Shown piece after piece: positions 22,659 to 35,713 of a stretch of DNA of 64,000 nt. The translations under genes were made by a program, and so were the position numbers. Position 1 is the first letter of the stretch. Each line of letters opens with the position of its first letter. The notes beneath the pieces were generated by a model. It saw only the letters and a list, made by a program, of their open reading frames with translations. It had not been told where the DNA came from and searched no databases. Source of the stretch: Ulota crispa (taxonomy: Eukaryota; Streptophyta; Bryopsida; Orthotrichales; Orthotrichaceae); contig OY987242.1 in the NCBI GenBank assembly GCA_963920765.1, forward strand, positions 10,938,789 through 11,002,788, in the 5' to 3' direction.

Positions 22659-25600
22659 ATGGCTCTACGTATAGCTCGACCAACTCAATACCAAGGAGGT
22701 GTTTCATTCAATGTCTTCACTGCTCAAGTATAATTCTAAATTTAATCACTAATTTTTTCAACAATTCTTTTTGCTTACAACTATTGCGAGACCATTTTCA
22801 AAACCCAATTAAATACAACTAAAGACCATCTTTTGCTTTCTTTCTTTAGTTTTGATTTGACTTATTTTACAATCATCTGTTTTTGTTTTATTAAAAAAAA
22901 GTTGTACGGCAATACATGTCTTTATTATTCAATTTAAAGTAAATCTTTAAGGAAAATGTCATCATTTTTGTTTAGTGCGAGAATAGAAATAACACATGTT
23001 GCTTAGATTGACAAAACTATTACAAGGTTGAAAAAGTATAAACGTCAATTGTTCATGTTTTTTCTCATTCCAAGAAATGAGGAGTAAATTGTTGATTATA
23101 GTTAATATCATCTTAAAATTACATGGGTTTTTTAAACCTAACAAAATGTAATATAAGAAACAACATAGAATTGCAATAATAAAATTTCAATTTGTGTATT
23201 TGTTGTTCAAAAGTATTTGACATTCACAAAAATCACAAAAGATATTTTTCCCTTATAACAATCAAGTTCTTTTTCTCTCTTGCTTCATCAACTTTGATAG
23301 TTTTTTGAATATGAGCACATCAATCCCAAAAATGAATTGTTTTGTTAAAATAACAAGTTTTAAATTTTGTTTGCTATTATTTTCATATTTTGGTCATTAA
23401 TTACAGGGAAGCAACCCAATAGGCGATTGTAAAGTTTGTGGGAAGGGTATTCAAAAGGTTAGAGTTCCAAAATTATTATGTAAAAACATGTATTATCTTG
23501 GTATCTTTGTGAACATAGCTTATCAATATGTGTTGAAGTACTATTTAAGGTTGAGTATCTAATTAAACATTTAATTGCAAATTTGTAAAGTTTTGAAGAA
23601 TGAATACTTGTACAACAACTAATGCTAAAAAAAATCTCATAACAATGATTCTTTAACATTCTAAAGCTATATGACAAATCCATAAAGACATATGTATATA
23701 GTTTATGTGGCAAACCCTTTTCAAAGATTCAACTTCCAAAAGACGACAAACTAGGTATTATTTAAAGGTTTTTGTGTGTTTCTACTTAAATTTTTATTCT
23801 ATGAAACTTTTGAATGATACTAAATATGTGTGTATTACAATATTGGATGCTTTGTAAGAAATAATTTGTTGGATGATTAGGTTTACATTTATTACAACCA
23901 TATATAGTGTTTCAAATTTTTGTACCAGAAGGTCAACCATTAGCTTTTGAATTAAGGTGAAACTTTTGAAATTATGAAATTCATTCATACACTTAATCCT
24001 TCTTTTTGTTTATATATACAAATATGTGAATAATATTTCTAATTCAACTTCTTTTAAAGGCTTGATCATTTAGTTCTACCGTGTTAACAAAGATGTATAA
24101 AAGCATTTTGTTTTGAGGAATGATTCATGTAGACACTAGTAATAGTAAATGATGTTCATTAAATATCTTAAATCATGTGAAACGGTGAATACTTTTAAAA
24201 TGCCATGAAAACAACTCATGTGATTTTTAAATATATATTTGTCCAACATTATGTTTTTTTCCTATACTCATTTTGCTTATGAACAAATCAAACTATTTGG
24301 AGTTTCATTCAAATTTACAAATAATGAAATAATCTATACAAATACATTGATTTTATTTGAAATCACTTCTACAACCAAGATTTATATTCTTGAAGGTATA
24401 CCATTTCAATATATTAGTTATTTAAATGGTGTGTATGTGTGAATTATTCTTGTTTTGTGTATTTCAATAATGAATTTAGAATAAGTGATACATCAAATAT
24501 TGGACGTAAAATGTACTTCTCTACATCATTTACTGACATGAAGTCAACACCGCTACATTGTCAAATACCCATATCAATGGTATGAAGTTTGCTTGTGATT
24601 TTTATATAAATTGTATTTCGTTTATCTTTTATATGTAAGAATGTTTTTAAATGTTAACCACACAAGGAGTTATTGCATTGTATTGTAATTTAGATTATAA
24701 GTGCATAATTTTAGGGAATTGATATGTGCACACTAGGGAGTTGATATTTGCACACCTCTTGGGAGGTAAATTGTAGATTTCTACCTTCAAAAAGCTGGGT
24801 TTGAGAATTTTGAATTCAGATTTGGACTTAGAGACCATGATTTACTCTAGAACCATAAAAAAGTTTGCAATTGAACAACACCTAATGAAAAAGCTTATGT
24901 TTTTTTACAAACAGAAGTAAAAGTAACAATTTTTCTCCTAGCTAAACTTTTTCACTGAGTGTTATTTAATTGCAACATTTTTTTGTGGTTCTAGAGTAAA
25001 CCATGATCTCTAAGTCCAAATCTGAATTCAAAATTCTCAAATTCATATTTTTGATGATAGAAATCTACAATTTAGGTAGGGAGGTATGCAAATATCAACC
25101 CCCAGTGTGCACATATCAATTCCCTAATTTTAATGTTGTTTGAAATTCAAATGTCAAACATTCAACACTATATGAGCAATGTTTCTCTCTTTCTTAGGTC
25201 ACTCGCGACATGTGGTTATCATTATCAATCCATGTAGCAGAACTTTTTTCACATTGTTTCAAAGGCATGGTCTTTCGGTAAGACAATTAATGCTGTATGT
25301 GATTCTGCATATTTGTTCATATAGTGAATGTATAGCGCTTTTGTTTTGTTTCTATTAGAATGGAGTAAATTACAATTACAACATAACTACTCTATAATTA
25401 TAGAAGCATTTGACATCTTGAGTAATGACACATCTCTAAATATTTATATGATTCTTCAAATTGCAAAATATGTATATCACATTTATTGTAATGCAAGTTT
25501 GGATAATGGTCCGACGATGATTTTAGAATTATCTTGAGCAAAATAAATTTCATACTTAAATAGTTATATAATGAACAAAGATTCTGTGTTTACATTTATA

Positions 25601-28600
25601 AAAATGTTCAAGTATTCAAACAACGAAATATTTTTAATATAATAGAAGAGTTGAAGCTAAAAAAAACATCAAATACTTCCATGCTCATTAAACGAGTCAT
25701 TAAAATTCAAAAATTAGACACAAAACAACATAGGTACATGTCAAATAACCATAAAAATTTAGAATCAAAATTTAAAGAAAATCGAATAAGTAAAAAATAT
25801 AATTTTTGAGTTGATTCCAAGATAATTATGTTTATTAGATTTGTAGACTTGGTTTGTTAGTAGGCAATTTTTTGTTGGTTTTTCTATTTTTCTTAACCCA
25901 CCCTAAAGGCCTTAATGTCATATTCCTTAAATTGGGAAAACCAAATTCTGAAGTTGTACTCACCTTACACTAGAGCTCGGTTTAAGGTGGTCACCTTAAA
26001 CTCCCAAAATCAAGGTTTCTTCCCAAATTAACAAATATGGCATTCCTTTGACTATGTTTCACCAAAAAATACTCAGAATGAGTTGTTTTGATAACAAAGG
26101 AAAAAAGAAAAAGAAAAAGAAAAAGAAAATGAAACCCCTGTGCAATTTACCGTAGGAACTACTAGTGTGCTACTTCATTATGATATAGTAAAAAGATTAA
26201 ATAATTTTTTTGGGGGGCATTCAAATTCTAGGCAATTCTAATGTGGGGTGGTCTTTGCATCAATTGATTTCACTTTTTTTGCTCGAACTCCTTTGGCTTG
26301 GTGCTTTTGATAGAGCTAGCCATATGTCAAAAAAACTCAGAGCATTTTGAACTGGAGAACACGTACGTACTAAAAAAATAGAATAGGAAAACAACTTCAA
26401 GAAAATTCTCTTACAAAACAATTTTTTCAACAATTTTTGGCTTCAACATACAAAAACGTTTTCAAAATATGAACCGGGGAGCTTTAGAATTTAGCTAATT
26501 TCAAAGGAGGAAGGAAAAAAAGAAGGAAAATTTGGCCAAAAACTATGTCCTTGACAAGCTTGATCAACATGGGGCTACTTCCAACAAAGGTGAAGTAAAA
26601 AATAGTAATAAAAAACAATCACCTTCATGGAATGAGGTTGGATCTAATTTGACAAGGAAATATCTTTGTCCCTCAATCTTTGGGCAAGATCCCAAAATTT
26701 CAGCTGCATTGTAAAAAAAATTGCCCATGCTACCCCTTGAGCAAACAAACTACATATTACATCATAACTTTTTTTTTAACAAATCAAAATAGCTTAAAAA
26801 TTGTTGCACTAGAGAGCTGCTCCTTAGACACATGTCCTCTAAATTTTTGAGAAAATTTATGTATTATTTTAGAAGCACTAGCTTGCCCAAGATTGCTATG
26901 TTGCTAAAAACAAACGTTGTTTGGCCTATAGGGGTTAACCCAGAGTCTTCATTGGTCAATTTAATACTAAAAATAGACATAAAGTAATGGTTAATAAACA
27001 GCTCTCACTATCTTGCAAATTCATCAATAAAGATATTGCTTTTGCTGTATGTTTGTGCTTTTGCGATTCAATTTTATTTGCAGCTCCATAGACACAATAG
27101 TTTTAGGCCCTGTTTGTAAATTGCGGAAAATATTTACAATGCGTAATCGATTGAAAGATTTTGGAGATATTAGTAATTCACTTGTTCAAAGTTGTGAGGA
27201 TTATTTACCTCAAGAGCACATGTTTGCATTGGATGTAAATAATGCAATTCAAATAGTGGACATGGCAACTTTGAAAACATTTATCATAGGTATTTCTTGT
27301 TTTTCAAACAATAAGAATATCTTTTTGTAATTTTATGCATGGTTGTAATATTGATTTATGAAAAAATAATTAAGAAGTTGCTTTCAAGAATTCAACATTT
27401 TATATCTCCTTTTTACTAATTAATAAACAATTTCAACTTCAGATCTTCAAGAAGATAACTTGAAGCTTCAAAAAGTAAAAATGAACAAGCTTGAATCACG
27501 ACAAGTAAATATTAAAAATTGTTGATTTTACAAGGCTATCTTGTTATATTAAAATTAAGAAATCAGTTTCTTTTCATATATATGTATATATGGGTGATTG
27601 CAAGAATGATGTGTACTGCTTTTTGTCTCCTTGCTGCATGGCGGGTAGTTTTAGGGGTGTATCTTTTACTTACTAACTTCTTTTCACACGAAAATTTAGA
27701 GGAAGGTTCACATTGAAGTTACAAACCTACTATACATTTTTGGATTTAAAAAAAAGTCATTCACTAATTTTAAATGGTTTATGATAATATGTCTACCTTG
27801 GCTATTTTGTGGGTTTTTAGTACTACATTGAGGCAAAAAAAAAGAATTTGGGGCCATAAATTTGGGAAGTAGTTCATTATTCATCATTACACGTATTTGC
27901 TAAGGGGTTTTAAGAAAATGTAAATTATATGCCCTCCACTTTCCCTCAAAGTGGGCATCTATTGGACACGCATTAGGGTTTGGAAACAAACATCTTGAAA
28001 AAGTATTTGCACAAGTTGATGCCCCTCACATGGACCAAAATGGATTTTTTTTTAAATTTTTAAATTTTTTACTATTTTCTAAAAAGCAAAAAGAAAATTG
28101 CCTTTTATTGGTGATTTCTATCCCTCTATTTTTGTGCATAACTTTTAGAATAAAATGTTTCTAGGTCTGAATTTTCACAAGTATGCTATTTTAAGTGCTT
28201 TACAAATTTTCAATATTTTATTTTATTTAAAAATATATATTTCAAAAGCTCATAGTACTACGTAGTACTACTAGTTTTAAGGGTGTTTGACACAAAACTG
28301 GCAGGTCATTCTTGCAACTACCCATATTGACCAACCATGTAGCAAAAAAACTATAATATCATGTCTCAATAAAACGTGTAAATTTTTAAACATTGATGCT
28401 TGTTAAGGTTTCCTATAAATTAAACATTGATGCTTGTTAAGGTTTCCTATAAATTAAACATTGATGCTTGTTAAGGTTTCCTATAAATTAAGTTGTAACA
28501 TGATTATAGATCTTTTGATGTTTGTTTCAAATGTTTATTGATTTTTTCAATTGTAATTTCATTGAAAAAAGTAGTTTCATGTGAATTGAAGAAGAATGGA

Positions 28601-31410
28601 CTAAAATTTGGTGTTTTGTATAAGTTTGTAATTTTTGTGCGTAGGTACATGTGGCATTTGGATCTAGAATTCCCTTACCATTATCTACCGTACATATCAA
28701 TACAAATCTTCCTGGTGACCACAAACTTCCTTCTCATAGAATCTCTTGTAAAGAAGAATCTCTTGTGTCAATTGGTCATATTGCTCAAATGCAATGTGAA
28801 ACATCTACGTCTATATCCAAAAAGAATCAAGTTGACAAAAAGAAAGAAGATAAAGCTGAAACATTGCATAATCTTTTGAAGCATGCTAACACTTTCAATA
28901 AGAATCATGCAATATTAAAATTGGAAAATAACAAGATTCTTTTAGAGAAAGGTGAATTGTCAACAATTGATGAATCTATTGAAAGATTAGAAAATGTTCA
29001 GTTTGTTATTCAAGATTTACAACTACCTTCAAATATGTTCACTACAAATGATATCATACAAAAATCAAAAAATAGAAATTTGGAAGTTCAAAATACTTTA
29101 GTCCAAACTTCCACAACCAAAGACAATGTTTTCAACATGGTTTCCAAGGATGCCAAATCAACCTTCAATTTGCAATGGGAAAATGACAATATTAATCCCA
29201 AACATATGCAACAACCACTATCATTGGATTGTGAAGTTTCAAATGTTGCAACATTGGAGACAAGAAAAAATGAAGTAATCTATGATGAACCAAAGTGTAA
29301 TAAAAAAACTGAAGAATGTAAAATACTTGAGTCAAAAATAAGTCTCGGAAAAAATACAAGAAGGTGTTTCCAATCAGATAGTGATAGGAAAAAAGAGTAC
29401 AAGAAGAGCAAATATTTGGACTCTCCACCTGGAAGCCCTCCTTGTGGTTGGAAGAATTGTACAAAAGATGATGTTGATGAAAAGCCTTTGAAAATTCTTT
29501 CATTTTTCAATAGAATTTGTGATGACATAGACAATATAGAAACATCAAAAGGAGACATGGATGTTGGCTCAACTATTATTGGTGATTCCCAATTATCAAA
29601 GCCATTTTATGCTTCTAAAAATGATGGGGTCTCTATAGAAGATAGCATGAAATATTTTCATAATGATCTTGTAAATTTTGATTGTACTAAAAAATCCATG
29701 AAAGACATGGAAAAATCTACTTTGGATTGTGACATTAACAATATCATAGATGAAAAACAGCAATTAGAAGGAAACGCACATGAAACATTTGAAATAGAAA
29801 ATGACAACAATTATGTGTTCCAAAGGCCAAAATTTATTGAAAATAAATTCAATGAAGATTGTGGCTTTAATATTAAAAATTGGTCATTCAATGATAACAA
29901 AGATGAACAGTGTCATACTTCAAACTTCTTCAATGAATCTTCTTTTAGTCCAAACAAATATGGTGAAGTTACATGTGACTCTTGGAAACTAAAAGATGCT
30001 TTTGTAAATAACAGTATAGAAGGTATTTTACGATTTCCATGCATATGCAATCATATGTAATATAATTATTAATTGGAATAAATCCATGATTGATATTAAT
30101 TTGTTTTTCAGTAATATAGTAATCCTTTTGTTTTTGGACAAAAAAATGCATCTAAAATCAATTCAAGAAACAATGAATTATCAATTGAAATTTTGTTGTT
30201 GTTGAATAATAGTAATATTGGATTTCTACTATTCCAATGCATTAATATGAAAATTGGTGATAGATTCAACATTGCCGCTAACTTCAACATTGGTGAAAAA
30301 CTCTCATAACACATTGCAAGAGCTTGAAACATTAAATAACTTAGTAAGAAACTTCTTTGAACTAAAGTATAAATGATTTTCTTACTTTTACTAGATATTT
30401 ATGTCATTCTTATTATAATACTTGTAATTAATTAAGCATAGATACATTTGTTTAACAATAACAAATGTGATGGTTTCTCCACGTAGGATAAAAATGTTAA
30501 TATTAGTTCATCAAATCTTTTTTCTAGCTTTTCAAATAAACATTTCAATGACTGTGATTCTTTTGAATTTGATAAAACTATAAACTTTGATTACAATGAA
30601 GATCTTAAAAACATCCTAAATTTAGAAGAATTGCAATTAAAAACATCACACAAGTTAGTGATTCATCTACAATATTGATTTAAATTGTAGTGTATTTATA
30701 TACATAATGCATGACTATTGATATTCTACTACAAAATTTAATGCAATGTATGGTATTCTATGAGTAAATTGATGCGTTGGTTAACAATCTTGTAATTGTA
30801 AATAAACATCAAGCTTTCCATATATTACTTTCAGGAATATGAAGACTCCAACATTTGAAGAGAATTTTCTATTTGAAACAAATTCACCTTCCTCTTTAGA
30901 ATGCATGGATAAAAACAGAAACAAATTTGGGTCATTTTTCACATTTGAAAATGAAAAAATAGATCCAAAACAAGTAGAAATTTTCAATTCTGAAACTCCA
31001 CATGAAGGTATGTTTTTTATAATTAATTTATTGAGATAATATTTACCACTAAGGAAGTTATTTTCCTTATTTTTAAATTTCCATTACATAGAAATTAAAT
31101 TTTTATAACTCTATCAACCTTATTGTTTTTATTTTCTTTTGATGACATGGTGGATGTATTCAACCAACTTTACAATTGATAACTTCAATGAAATTTCACA
31201 ATAAAAATTTAAGATCACAAAATTAATTTGGTCCTCAAAAGTATAGATTTATGTCATTTTAAGACTTTTTTGTTATATTTTTTTGACAAAATAGATGAAG
31301 GTTTCATTGCAACTAATGGACGACCTAATGATGATTTGGATTTGTTATATGATCCTACTTTAGATTGCTACTACGATCCAAAAACCAATCGTTATTATGA
31401 ACTCAAATGA
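22659..31410 (+). CDS. CFAP20DC: CFAP20DC-like protein (CFA20 domain), 13 exons, about 881 aa
   Basis: Proposed exons: 22659-22727, 23407-23457, 23667-23754, 23881-23956, 24480-24579, 25198-25277, 27084-27289, 27443-27504, 28645-30022, 30264-30343, 30487-30653, 30835-31007, 31295-31410 (stop TGA). All introns are GT-AG and all phases agree. Residues 1 to about 190 form the CFA20 domain: TQYQGGVSFNVFTAQG, YDKSIKTYVYS, KIQLPKDDKLG, VFQIFVPEGQP, IGRKMYFSTSF, KSTPLHCQIPISM, CFKGMVFRSIDTIVLG and CKLRKIFTMR. These match, in order, the vertebrate CFAP20DC (C3orf67) sequence as I recall it. A short coiled-coil-like piece follows (DLQEDNLKLQK), then a long Asn/Lys/Asp/Glu-rich, probably disordered middle (exon 9, about 460 aa), and the C-terminal YDPTLDCYYDPKTNRYYEL. 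CFA20 proteins belong to axonemes and basal bodies; the inferred site of action is the sperm flagellum. The exon 8 end is uncertain (27474 is an alternative). Exons are AT-rich, unlike the PDI gene. Confidence 0.85.
24714..25124. mobile_element. F2: long-hairpin MITE in a CFAP20DC intron
   Basis: 411 bp with ends GGGAATTGATATGTGCACAC and its inverse. Flanked by TAATTTTA (24706-24713 and 25125-25132), an 8-bp duplication. The core is shared with F1 and F3. Lies in the intron between 24579 and 25198. Confidence 0.85.
25917..26047. mobile_element. V3: shortened V-family MITE inside T8
   Basis: About 131 bp, with left TAAATTGGGAAAA and right TTAACAAATATGG, the V-family ends. The inner half is missing compared with V1 and V2. 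Boundaries are approximate. Confidence 0.6.
26103..26131. repeat. AAAAAG microsatellite
   Basis: About four to five units of AAAAAG inside element T8. Confidence 0.7.
27592..28323. mobile_element. R3: R-family element in a CFAP20DC intron
   Basis: 732 bp, left end GGGTGATTGCAAGAA, right end GGGTAGTTGCAAGAA on the other strand. Flanked by ATAT (27588-27591 and 28324-28327). Same orientation and content as R2, including GTCTACCTTGGC and AGTACTACGTAGTACTACT-type blocks. Sits in the intron before the large exon. Confidence 0.8.
28388..28489. repeat. three identical 34-bp tandem units
   Basis: The unit begins AAACATTGATGCTTGTTAAG; copies at 28388, 28422 and 28456 are identical. Lies in the same intron as R3. 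Confidence 0.9.
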
Positions 31411-32056
31411 AAATTGCATCTTAAATTATTTTTTCCACAATTTATGATGACAAGTCTCACTTTGCTTCCGTATTGAATGTTCATTATTACCGTGATCTAT
31501 TCAACAAGATTTGTAAAATCTGCAACTTTGTGAATTTTGGTGTTTCATATGTAAGATTTATTTACTTATTTATCTCTTATAAAACTAGATGTATTTTTAA
31601 TAAAAAATAAAATTATCATGGAATTTAAATCCTGTAAATAATGGTTAGTTTTTGTTGATAATCATTTGCTTTTAAACAACAAATCTATAATGCATACTAT
31701 ATTTTTTCTTAAAAAAAACTAATTGGTAAGGATGAAGAAACATGATTTGTTGATAGAATGTAGAAAATTATATATTTGTAACATTGGTAAACTTTAAAAA
31801 AATCAAATCATAATAATTTGCAATTAAACACTTCAAAGGTGGTACTTTGACAAATTACAACAAATATTTGTTGCACACCTATATCTTTCTACAAAATTCA
31901 AAGTTAAAGGTTATTTTATCAATTTTGTCAAAGATGCTAATGAGGACACTAAAAGAAAAAATTCAAATTCAACTAAGGAGAAGAACTAAAATTTTGTTCA
32001 GCTTAAAAAAAGTAATCTTCATCAAGAAGTACATTGGAAAGTATACTAACATATGA
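31411..32056. other. 3' flank of the CFAP20DC-like gene
   Basis: AT-rich, with the probable 3' untranslated region; no second gene recognised. Confidence 0.4.
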
Positions 32057-32066
32057 TAAAATAAAA

Positions 32067-32498
32067 GAGAAATTACAAATAGAGGCATGAAATGTAAAAT
32101 ATTACAAATAGGGGCGCAGTTTCAAGATAATTACAAATAGGGGCACAATTTTTTTTTAAATTGTAATTTTTTGTATTTTTTTTGGTTTGGACGTTGGTTG
32201 ATTTAGACACATCATATTAAATGTTAGCTAACTTCCAAAAAATTAAAAATTTCCAAAAAAATGCCATTCCTTTTACAAAAAATTGCTTTATTTAGGCTTG
32301 ATTTGGAGAGACCTTTAAGTTTTTTAGAAATTAGCTAACTTTTTATGTGACGTGTCTAAATCAACTAATGTCCAAACCAAAAAAGAATTACAAAAAATTA
32401 TATATTTTTTGAAATTGCGCCCCTATATGTAATTATTTTAAAACTGTGCCCCTATTTGTAATATTTTATGTTTTCATGGCCCTATTTGTAATTTCCCC
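32067..32498. mobile_element. M2: Mutator-like MITE with subterminal repeats
   Basis: 432 bp. Left end GAGAAATTACAAATAGAGGC; right end GGGGAAATTACAAATAGGGC on the other strand. ATTACAAATAGGGGC or a close form recurs three times near each end. Flanked by a perfect 10-bp duplication TAAAATAAAA (32057-32066, 32499-32508). No coding capacity. Confidence 0.88.
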
Positions 32499-32508
32499 TA
32501 AAATAAAA

Positions 32509-34455
32509 GTATCCTTGTGTCCTAGTGATCTATATTTTGAAACTATTCTTTTTACTTTAAGATAAGTAAGGAAATATTAATCCATTATTTTTTTCAAAAT
32601 TTTAAAGATTGCATTTAGAAGGATTTTTTATAACTTTTTCTTGATGAGTTTTTTTAGAAAAAATAAAATTCAACACAGTAGTGGTTGAAAATGTATCAAC
32701 TCATGTCGATGTTAATTACATTTTGGAAAATAGAATATGATCAACAACAATAAAATGATAAAGATATTTATGAATGATTTTCTTTATGCTTGAATGTTCT
32801 CCTTGTGCTTAACAAAGATATACTATATAACAAACACCTAAAGTGCTTTATTATTCTTATTGTATTTAAATAATTATAGTTTTTTTTGAATTGTTTACAA
32901 TTTGAGAAAGATTTATTGATTTTCATGTGTTCAGTGATTATTTTAAAATAACAAGTTCATTTTATGTAGTAAGAGATCAACCATTTTGTATTAAATACAA
33001 CTAAAATTACAAATAATGCATTTTAAAATATATTCTATAAAAAATTACAGATTGGAATTTGGCAATCATAGACGTACAAAAATGATCATGTCACAAAACA
33101 TCACTAATATATTTGTGCATGTGCCAAAAACTACAAAGACGGAGATATTAATGGTGTTGGAAGGTCAAATATAATGAATGCAAATAAGTATACAATCTTG
33201 TTGCAATAATACACATTTGATTAAACAACTTGTTTAACGTTCTAATTGGTGACAAGGCATATAGAGAGTAGAAGATTTTTTTTGTTTTCAATTGACCATC
33301 TAATTGTGGATTGAAAAATGATATTAGATGCAACTAAATGAAATAGTTTATAATTATTAGAAAGCATGATGCATTGCTTACATTTGAAAAGATAAAACAA
33401 AGAAGTCTTTTAAGATTGGATAGATGAGAGACAAGATTCAAGGACAAACAATTCATAAATGCTTAGCTTTGGTGTATCCACTAAGTGAATTACAATATAT
33501 TTGTGTAGGCATGATTACTTCATTCAGATAGTATTCATTGAAGAAGATTGTGTGATCTATCAATAGAAAATGTCATCCTGTGGAATATATAGAAAAAAAT
33601 AAATGTTTCTTTGCATATACCAATGGTACATACGTTTTAGGGATTTATTCTTATTGACTTGAAATGATTAAGTTAATGTTTTTAAAATTCAAATTGCCAA
33701 AATGAGGACATGTCCTTATGCAATTTCTTTACAGAATAGTGTAAAACCATGCAAAATAACTTTCATAAAAAAGATATGCTATATTTTAAAATGCATGATT
33801 ATAGAGACAATTTAGTACAATTTTTTTTGAAAATTATTGGTCATATAAAGTATATCTAATTAATTATCCTTGAAATGAATTGAGTTGACACGATCCATGC
33901 ATCAATAATGCTTAATGATCTCAAAGCATGAAAATCACATCTCTCTACTACATGATATCTTTAGAAAACTCTAATTACCATACATTTTATGTGTCACTAC
34001 AACTATAAAAAACACAATTCTCATTGTAATCTGAAAATGATGTAAAATGTTTGCAAACGAAGTTAAAATAGCTTTAAACAAACCAATGTACCTCAAATTC
34101 AAAAACATGTCTTGTTATACATTGAATAAAAATTAAAAACCCATACATCAAGTAAACCTTAATGGTTGAAGCAACACAATTTCAAAACCCTCTTTCCAAG
34201 TCTCTTTTTTCAATCACGTACGAAACTTACAAGAAAACAAGTTAGTATTGGTCCTCCATCTTTTGCCACTAGTTTCACTCCTACAATATAAACGCAATGG
34301 TCATATACTTGCAGCATCCACCTCTCTTTCTGTAAAAGTAACTTCAGGCACATGAAAACGAGATTAAAAGTTAATAATGTATCATAGTTTAACATTATCC
34401 TAGGCCTATATTTTTACTTTTAGAAGGAATGCAATGGAGAGAAAATTTGATAAAC
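32509..34455. other. AT-rich intergenic DNA, no gene recognised
   Basis: No conserved frame, RNA gene or element ends noticed. Confidence 0.4.
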
Positions 34456-34458
34456 ATC

Positions 34459-34620
34459 CATTAGAAGAAAAATGGCAATAAACAACTAAGTAATTTAGTT
34501 GTTATGCACTTATTGTGACCATATGTAGTTGTTTCATAGTTGTTATATGGTCACATATGGTCACAATAACTGCACAACAACTAAATTACTTAATTGTTTA
34601 TTGCCGTTTTTCTTCTAGTG
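34459..34620. mobile_element. C2: CACTA-type mini-element, hairpin
   Basis: 162 bp, the same length and nearly the same sequence as C1. Left CATTAGAAGAAAAATGGC, right CACTAGAAGAAAAACGGC on the other strand. 3-bp duplication ATC (34456-34458, 34621-34623). Confidence 0.88.
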
Positions 34621-34846
34621 ATCTCACTATTTTGAGATATTTTGATGATTATCCTTGATTTTTTTGAAATTGCAATTATACCCTTAAGAATACAAGGATC
34701 ACAAAAACTCAAGGATTAACATAATTGTGGATTTTGCAATCACATCTTTAGTCATAATATTGTCAAATTCTTTTGACTTGGCATAAATGGAAGCTGACAA
34801 GTGCACATTACAAACATCAAAATTGCACGCTTTGTGCATGTGGGTT

Positions 34847-34875
34847 TTAACCCCTAAACACTCAATTGGTCACCA
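34847..34875. mobile_element. left end of a TTAA element, partner not found
   Basis: TTAA (34847-34850) then CCCCTAAACACTCAATTGG. No right end appears before the assembly gap at 35366, so the rest may lie in the gap or be lost. Confidence 0.5.
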
Positions 34876-35365
34876 TGCTTGTCCCTTTCTAGCGTTCTAT
34901 AGTGAGCTATAGTACCTTCTACAATGGTGGGGCAAGTGCCCACCCATTATAATATCGTTCTTAAAAGTTGCAAAGTCAATAGAGCATGATTCCCTCATGA
35001 AAATTGCAAGAAGAGTGTGGGACATATCACTATGCTTATGAATCTTCTCATAATTTGAGTTACCTAAAAATATGAATACATCTGGTGAGATTTTTTTTTG
35101 CCTTCCATGATGGACCATGCGTTCATGATCACTTCTGAAAATTTTAAGAAGAAAAACAACTTTTTTCAACAGCACAAAAGGTTTTTTTGTAACCAAGTTG
35201 GCACACAAGTAACTTGATTTGTGACTAATAAAAGTATAAATAATTGCCCCTTTTAAAAAAAACCTTACAAAGATATATTTTTGCAATTTCCAAAACATCA
35301 AGGATACCCATCAAAATACAACAAAATACTAGGACATCTATCAAATTTATTCTTAATTGTTTGAT

Positions 35366-35565
35366 NNNNNNNNNNNNNNNNNNNNNNNNNNNNNNNNNNN
35401 NNNNNNNNNNNNNNNNNNNNNNNNNNNNNNNNNNNNNNNNNNNNNNNNNNNNNNNNNNNNNNNNNNNNNNNNNNNNNNNNNNNNNNNNNNNNNNNNNNNN
35501 NNNNNNNNNNNNNNNNNNNNNNNNNNNNNNNNNNNNNNNNNNNNNNNNNNNNNNNNNNNNNNNNN
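35366..35565. other. assembly gap, 200 N
   Basis: Exactly 200 unknown bases, probably a placeholder of arbitrary size. Open frames spanning it are meaningless. Confidence 0.99.
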
Positions 35566-35652
35566 TGGCCCCCTCAACGTGTGTGCATTGAACTAAGCCT
35601 CTCTTCATAAACTTTAACAAATTCACCCAAGTGTCCCCATAGCTAAAGAAGG

Positions 35653-35713
35653 GTGTGGAATATTCCACACCATTTCATACAAGTGGATGGAATGGTGTGA
35701 AATATCCCACACC
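35653..35713. promoter_or_regulatory. paired palindromes far upstream of the PDI gene
   Basis: GTGTGGAATATTCCACAC (35653-35670) is a perfect 18-bp palindrome. About 43 bp on, GGTGTGAAATATCCCACACC repeats it with small changes. The centre GAATATTC has the GAAnnTTC form of a heat-shock element, but the site is about 680 bp before the PDI start, so a role is only a guess. Confidence 0.3.

Larger units (their letters stand above)
25897..26934. mobile_element. T8: TTAA-flanked element in a CFAP20DC intron
   Basis: 1038 bp. Left end CCCACCCTAAAGGCC after TTAA (25893-25896), with three extra bases compared with other copies. Right end CCCCTATAGGCCAAAC on the other strand, before TTAA (26935-26938). 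Contains V3. Lies in the 1.8-kb intron between 25277 and 27084. Confidence 0.6.

Noticed and set aside
23702..23754. Alternative third exon of the CFAP20DC-like gene starting at 23702
   Set aside because: It also keeps phase with a later exon, but the frame starting at 23667 gives YDKSIKTYVY and IQLPKDDKLG, which match the family, and leads in phase to 23881-23956.
28527..29558. Minus-strand frames opposite the large CFAP20DC exon
   Set aside because: Antisense shadows of an AT-rich coding exon; no recognisable domain.
35225..35668. Open frames spanning the N run
   Set aside because: The reading across unknown bases has no meaning.
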